This document shows, piece after piece, positions 62,001 to 64,000 of a stretch of 64,000 bases of DNA; positions within the stretch are counted from its first letter, which is position 1; each line of letters starts with the position of its first letter. Position numbers and translations under genes: made by a program. The notes beneath the pieces are model-generated. The model had not been told where the DNA came from and did not search any database. It saw only the letters and a program-made list of their open reading frames with translations. The DNA is from Methylomarinum sp. Ch1-1 (GTDB lineage Bacteria; Pseudomonadota; Gammaproteobacteria; Methylococcales; Methylomonadaceae): the NCBI RefSeq assembly GCF_030717995.2, contig NZ_CP157743.1:3126501-3190500 (forward strand), given 5' to 3'.

Positions 62001-63919
62001 TCTTGTTCCTCTCGTTGAAAAAATTGTCGCACATCGGCGATATCTCGAGTTCTTTTCATGGCTGGCACGCTGTCCAAAAACATTTGTCCGTAGGCGCGCT
62101 TCAATAGACGCGGATCACAGACCATCAGTACGCCTTTGTCGTTGACATCGCGGATCAATCGCCCGACCCCCTGCCTCAGGGCGATTACCGCCGCCGGCAA
62201 CTGGTGTTCGAAAAAAGGATTGCGCCCTTGTTTTTCCATCGCGTTCAGACGCGCTTTCAGCACCGGGTCGCCTGGCGAGGCGAACGGCAGTTTATCGATG
62301 ATGACGCAGGACAAGGCGTCGCCGCGCACATCCACCCCCTCCCAGAAACTGGCGGTCGCCAGCAGGATAGCATTGCCCTGCTGCTTGAATTCCTCCAGCA
62401 GCGCCGATTTGGATCGCCTGCCTTGCACTAGCAGCGGATATTCCAATCGGTCTTCCAGCAATTGCGCCGCTCGCTGCAGGGCCCGATGACTGGTGAACAA
62501 AAAGAACGCCCGCCCCCGGCTCGCTTCCAGCACTGGCACGACGAATTCGATGATCTTGTCGGTATAATCCGGTTGAGTCGGTTTCGGCAAGCCCCTAGGA
62601 TGATAAAACAACGATTGATTGGGGTAATCGAATGGGCTTTCCCAGCTATGGGTTGCGGCATCGAACAAACCGAGGTTTTTGCTGAAATGGACAAAATTGT
62701 TGGCGACGCTGAGAGTCGCAGAGGTGAAGATCCATGTCGCCTGATGATGCTGCATAAACGACTTGAATTCCTTGGCGATATCCAGCGGCGTCCGGCTCAG
62801 CGTGAAACTCTTGCTATGGGTCTCATACCACTTGATCCATTCGCCATGGGTGTCGTTGATAATGCTGTCCAGTTGCGCCTCATAGGTCTCCGCGCGTTCA
62901 AAACAGGATTCCAGACCCTTGCTGCGCACCGAGGCGATTTCCAACTGGTCGGTCAGCCTTTGCAGTTGTTCATGCACGGCGTTCAACGCGCCGGAAATTT
63001 TCGGATTATTCTCGATTTCCTTCCATTCTCCGCGCCGCAATTCCAAGCCGAATGCCAAGCGCAAATCCTTGACATCCAGTTGCAAGTCTTCGCATGCCTG
63101 GCGTAAATCCGGCATATCCTTGGCGTCACTGAGGTATTCGCTGAGCGTATCGGTCGCCAGGTCGTTGAGCTGCTTCCCCCCCAGGGACGTACCGAGGAAA
63201 TTGGAGGCGGTATCGGCCAGTTGGTGCGCCTCGTCGATGATAACAACCTCTACATTGGGCAATAATTCGCCAAAACCGGTTTCTCGAATCGACCAATCGG
63301 CGCATAACAGATGGTGATTGACGACGATAATATCGGATTCCTGGGCCCGCTTACGCGCCTTGACCAGAAAGCAATCGGCATAATCCGGGCAATCCTGTCC
63401 CAGGCAATTATCGACGGTCGAGGTGGCATTGAACCAGACCGGATCGCCTTCTTTAACGTCGCTGATTTCGGAAATATCGCCGACTTTGGTCCGTTTCGAC
63501 CAGGACTTGATCTGCGCCAGCGCCGCCGCATCCTCTTTGTGATGACCAAATGAGGAATTCAGTGCATTATCAAGACGATAAATGCATAGATAATTGGCTC
63601 TGCCTTTTAACAAGGCGGCCTTGAACGGCGTTTTTTTCAGCGCCTTCCGTATCAGCGGCAAATCCTTGTTGAATAACTGATCCTGCAGATTTTTGGTGCC
63701 GGTAGAAACAATGACTTTTTTACCCGATAAAATAGCGGGAAGTAAATAGGCAAAAGTTTTACCGGTGCCAGTGCCGGCTTCGGCTATTAAATTCTGTTCC
63801 TCGGCTATGGCCGAGGCAATCGCCTCTGCCATTTCAAGCTGTGCCGAACGGGGCCTATAACCTGAAATCACCGAAGCCAAGGCCCCATCACTGGCGAAAA
63901 TTTGCTCGAACTCTGTCAC
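61997..63919 (-). CDS. yoaA: ATP-dependent DNA helicase YoaA (DinG/XPD family)
   Basis: 640 residues. Walker A in AEAGTGTGKTFAYLLPA; Fe-S cysteines in CLGQDCPDYADCFLVKARKR and one before; DEAH box in VVIIDEAHQLADTA; QGVGRLIRDVNDKGV as motif VI. A 5'-3' helicase with Fe-S cluster acting in replication repair in E. coli together with the polymerase III chi subunit. First gene of the yoaA-tsaB-yciO run. Its promoter should lie in 63920-64000. Confidence 0.95.
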   Translation of the reverse strand: MTEFEQIFASDGALASVISGYRPRSAQLEMAEAIASAIAEEQNLIAEAGTGTGKTFAYLLPAILSGKKVIVSTGTKNLQDQLFNKDLPLIRKALKKTPFKAALLKGRANYLCIYRLDNALNSSFGHHKEDAAALAQIKSWSKRTKVGDISEISDVKEGDPVWFNATSTVDNCLGQDCPDYADCFLVKARKRAQESDIIVVNHHLLCADWSIRETGFGELLPNVEVVIIDEAHQLADTASNFLGTSLGGKQLNDLATDTLSEYLSDAKDMPDLRQACEDLQLDVKDLRLAFGLELRRGEWKEIENNPKISGALNAVHEQLQRLTDQLEIASVRSKGLESCFERAETYEAQLDSIINDTHGEWIKWYETHSKSFTLSRTPLDIAKEFKSFMQHHQATWIFTSATLSVANNFVHFSKNLGLFDAATHSWESPFDYPNQSLFYHPRGLPKPTQPDYTDKIIEFVVPVLEASRGRAFFLFTSHRALQRAAQLLEDRLEYPLLVQGRRSKSALLEEFKQQGNAILLATASFWEGVDVRGDALSCVIIDKLPFASPGDPVLKARLNAMEKQGRNPFFEHQLPAAVIALRQGVGRLIRDVNDKGVLMVCDPRLLKRAYGQMFLDSVPAMKRTRDIADVRQFFQREEQD

Positions 63920-64000
63920 TGCAACATCAAAACCTAAAAAAGCCGCTTAGCCTAACATGGCAAATATTTACGTCAAGGGCTAACGAAACTTTCTGCCTTT

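Overview
This 64-kb window looks like the chromosome of a gammaproteobacterial methylotroph or methanotroph (Methylococcales, possibly the Methylomicrobium/Methylotuvimicrobium/Methylobacter group). The evidence is indirect. A quinoprotein-dehydrogenase-associated SoxYZ-like carrier sits with a metallo-beta-lactamase-fold relay hydrolase and a LysR regulator, next to gammaproteobacterial housekeeping genes (rnr-rlmB, scpA-scpB-rluB, yciO, tsaB, yoaA). The flagellar stator is of the sodium type (PomAB-like), which fits a saline or alkaline habitat. No methane or methanol oxidation gene is in the window, so the assignment is an inference.

Layout. 1-2.3 kb: pomB (cut by the window edge), pomA and tusDC on the minus strand. 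2.6-4.1 kb: bepA. 4.5-6.8 kb: a TonB-dependent receptor. 7.5-10.6 kb: a ZIP-family metal transporter gene split by a group II intron inserted antisense, whose reverse transcriptase is itself frameshifted. 11-17 kb: GDT1-like cation transporter, gcvT-gcvP, rnd. 18-22 kb: a zinc-type alcohol dehydrogenase homologue, small membrane proteins, and a flavocytochrome c sulfide dehydrogenase-like pair. 22-25 kb: rlmB and rnr. 25.9 kb: tRNA-Leu(CAG), the attachment site of a 6.7-kb integrative island (about 26.0-32.8 kb) with P4-type integrase, AlpA-type regulator, a GNAT toxin/antitoxin-like pair, two unfamiliar proteins and a long gene-poor segment rich in internal repeats. 33-45 kb: EAL protein, an ECF sigma gene with an in-frame amber stop, a Fur-box-preceded TonB receptor / Cys-rich beta-propeller lipoprotein / thioredoxin-like set, an IS element, a frameshifted VTT-oxidoreductase fusion, and SRPBCC-DoxX genes divergent from a TetR gene. 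46-54 kb: sugar isomerase, carbonic anhydrase with SulP transporter, host-attachment-like protein, GNAT-nitrilase pair. 54.7-64 kb: quinoprotein relay genes followed by a long minus-strand housekeeping run.

The most striking feature is the load of small non-coding mobile repeats. One 157-bp family has long terminal inverted repeats and a perfect 8-bp target duplication at each of three copies. One of those copies carries a nested 73-bp element. Several other dispersed families (palindromic GC-rich units, a composite element beginning TACTCAGTCAT, tandem ~220-bp units) fill almost every larger intergenic gap and reach into the 3' ends of genes. Together with the frameshifts, the amber codon, the group II intron and the IS, this indicates a genome with recent transposition and gene decay.

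The best candidates for something new are the repeat families with clean target duplications, the antisense intron that may have supplied a new start codon to the ZIP gene, the gene-poor half of the tRNA-Leu island, and the Fur-box TonB receptor / CSCC lipoprotein / thioredoxin set.
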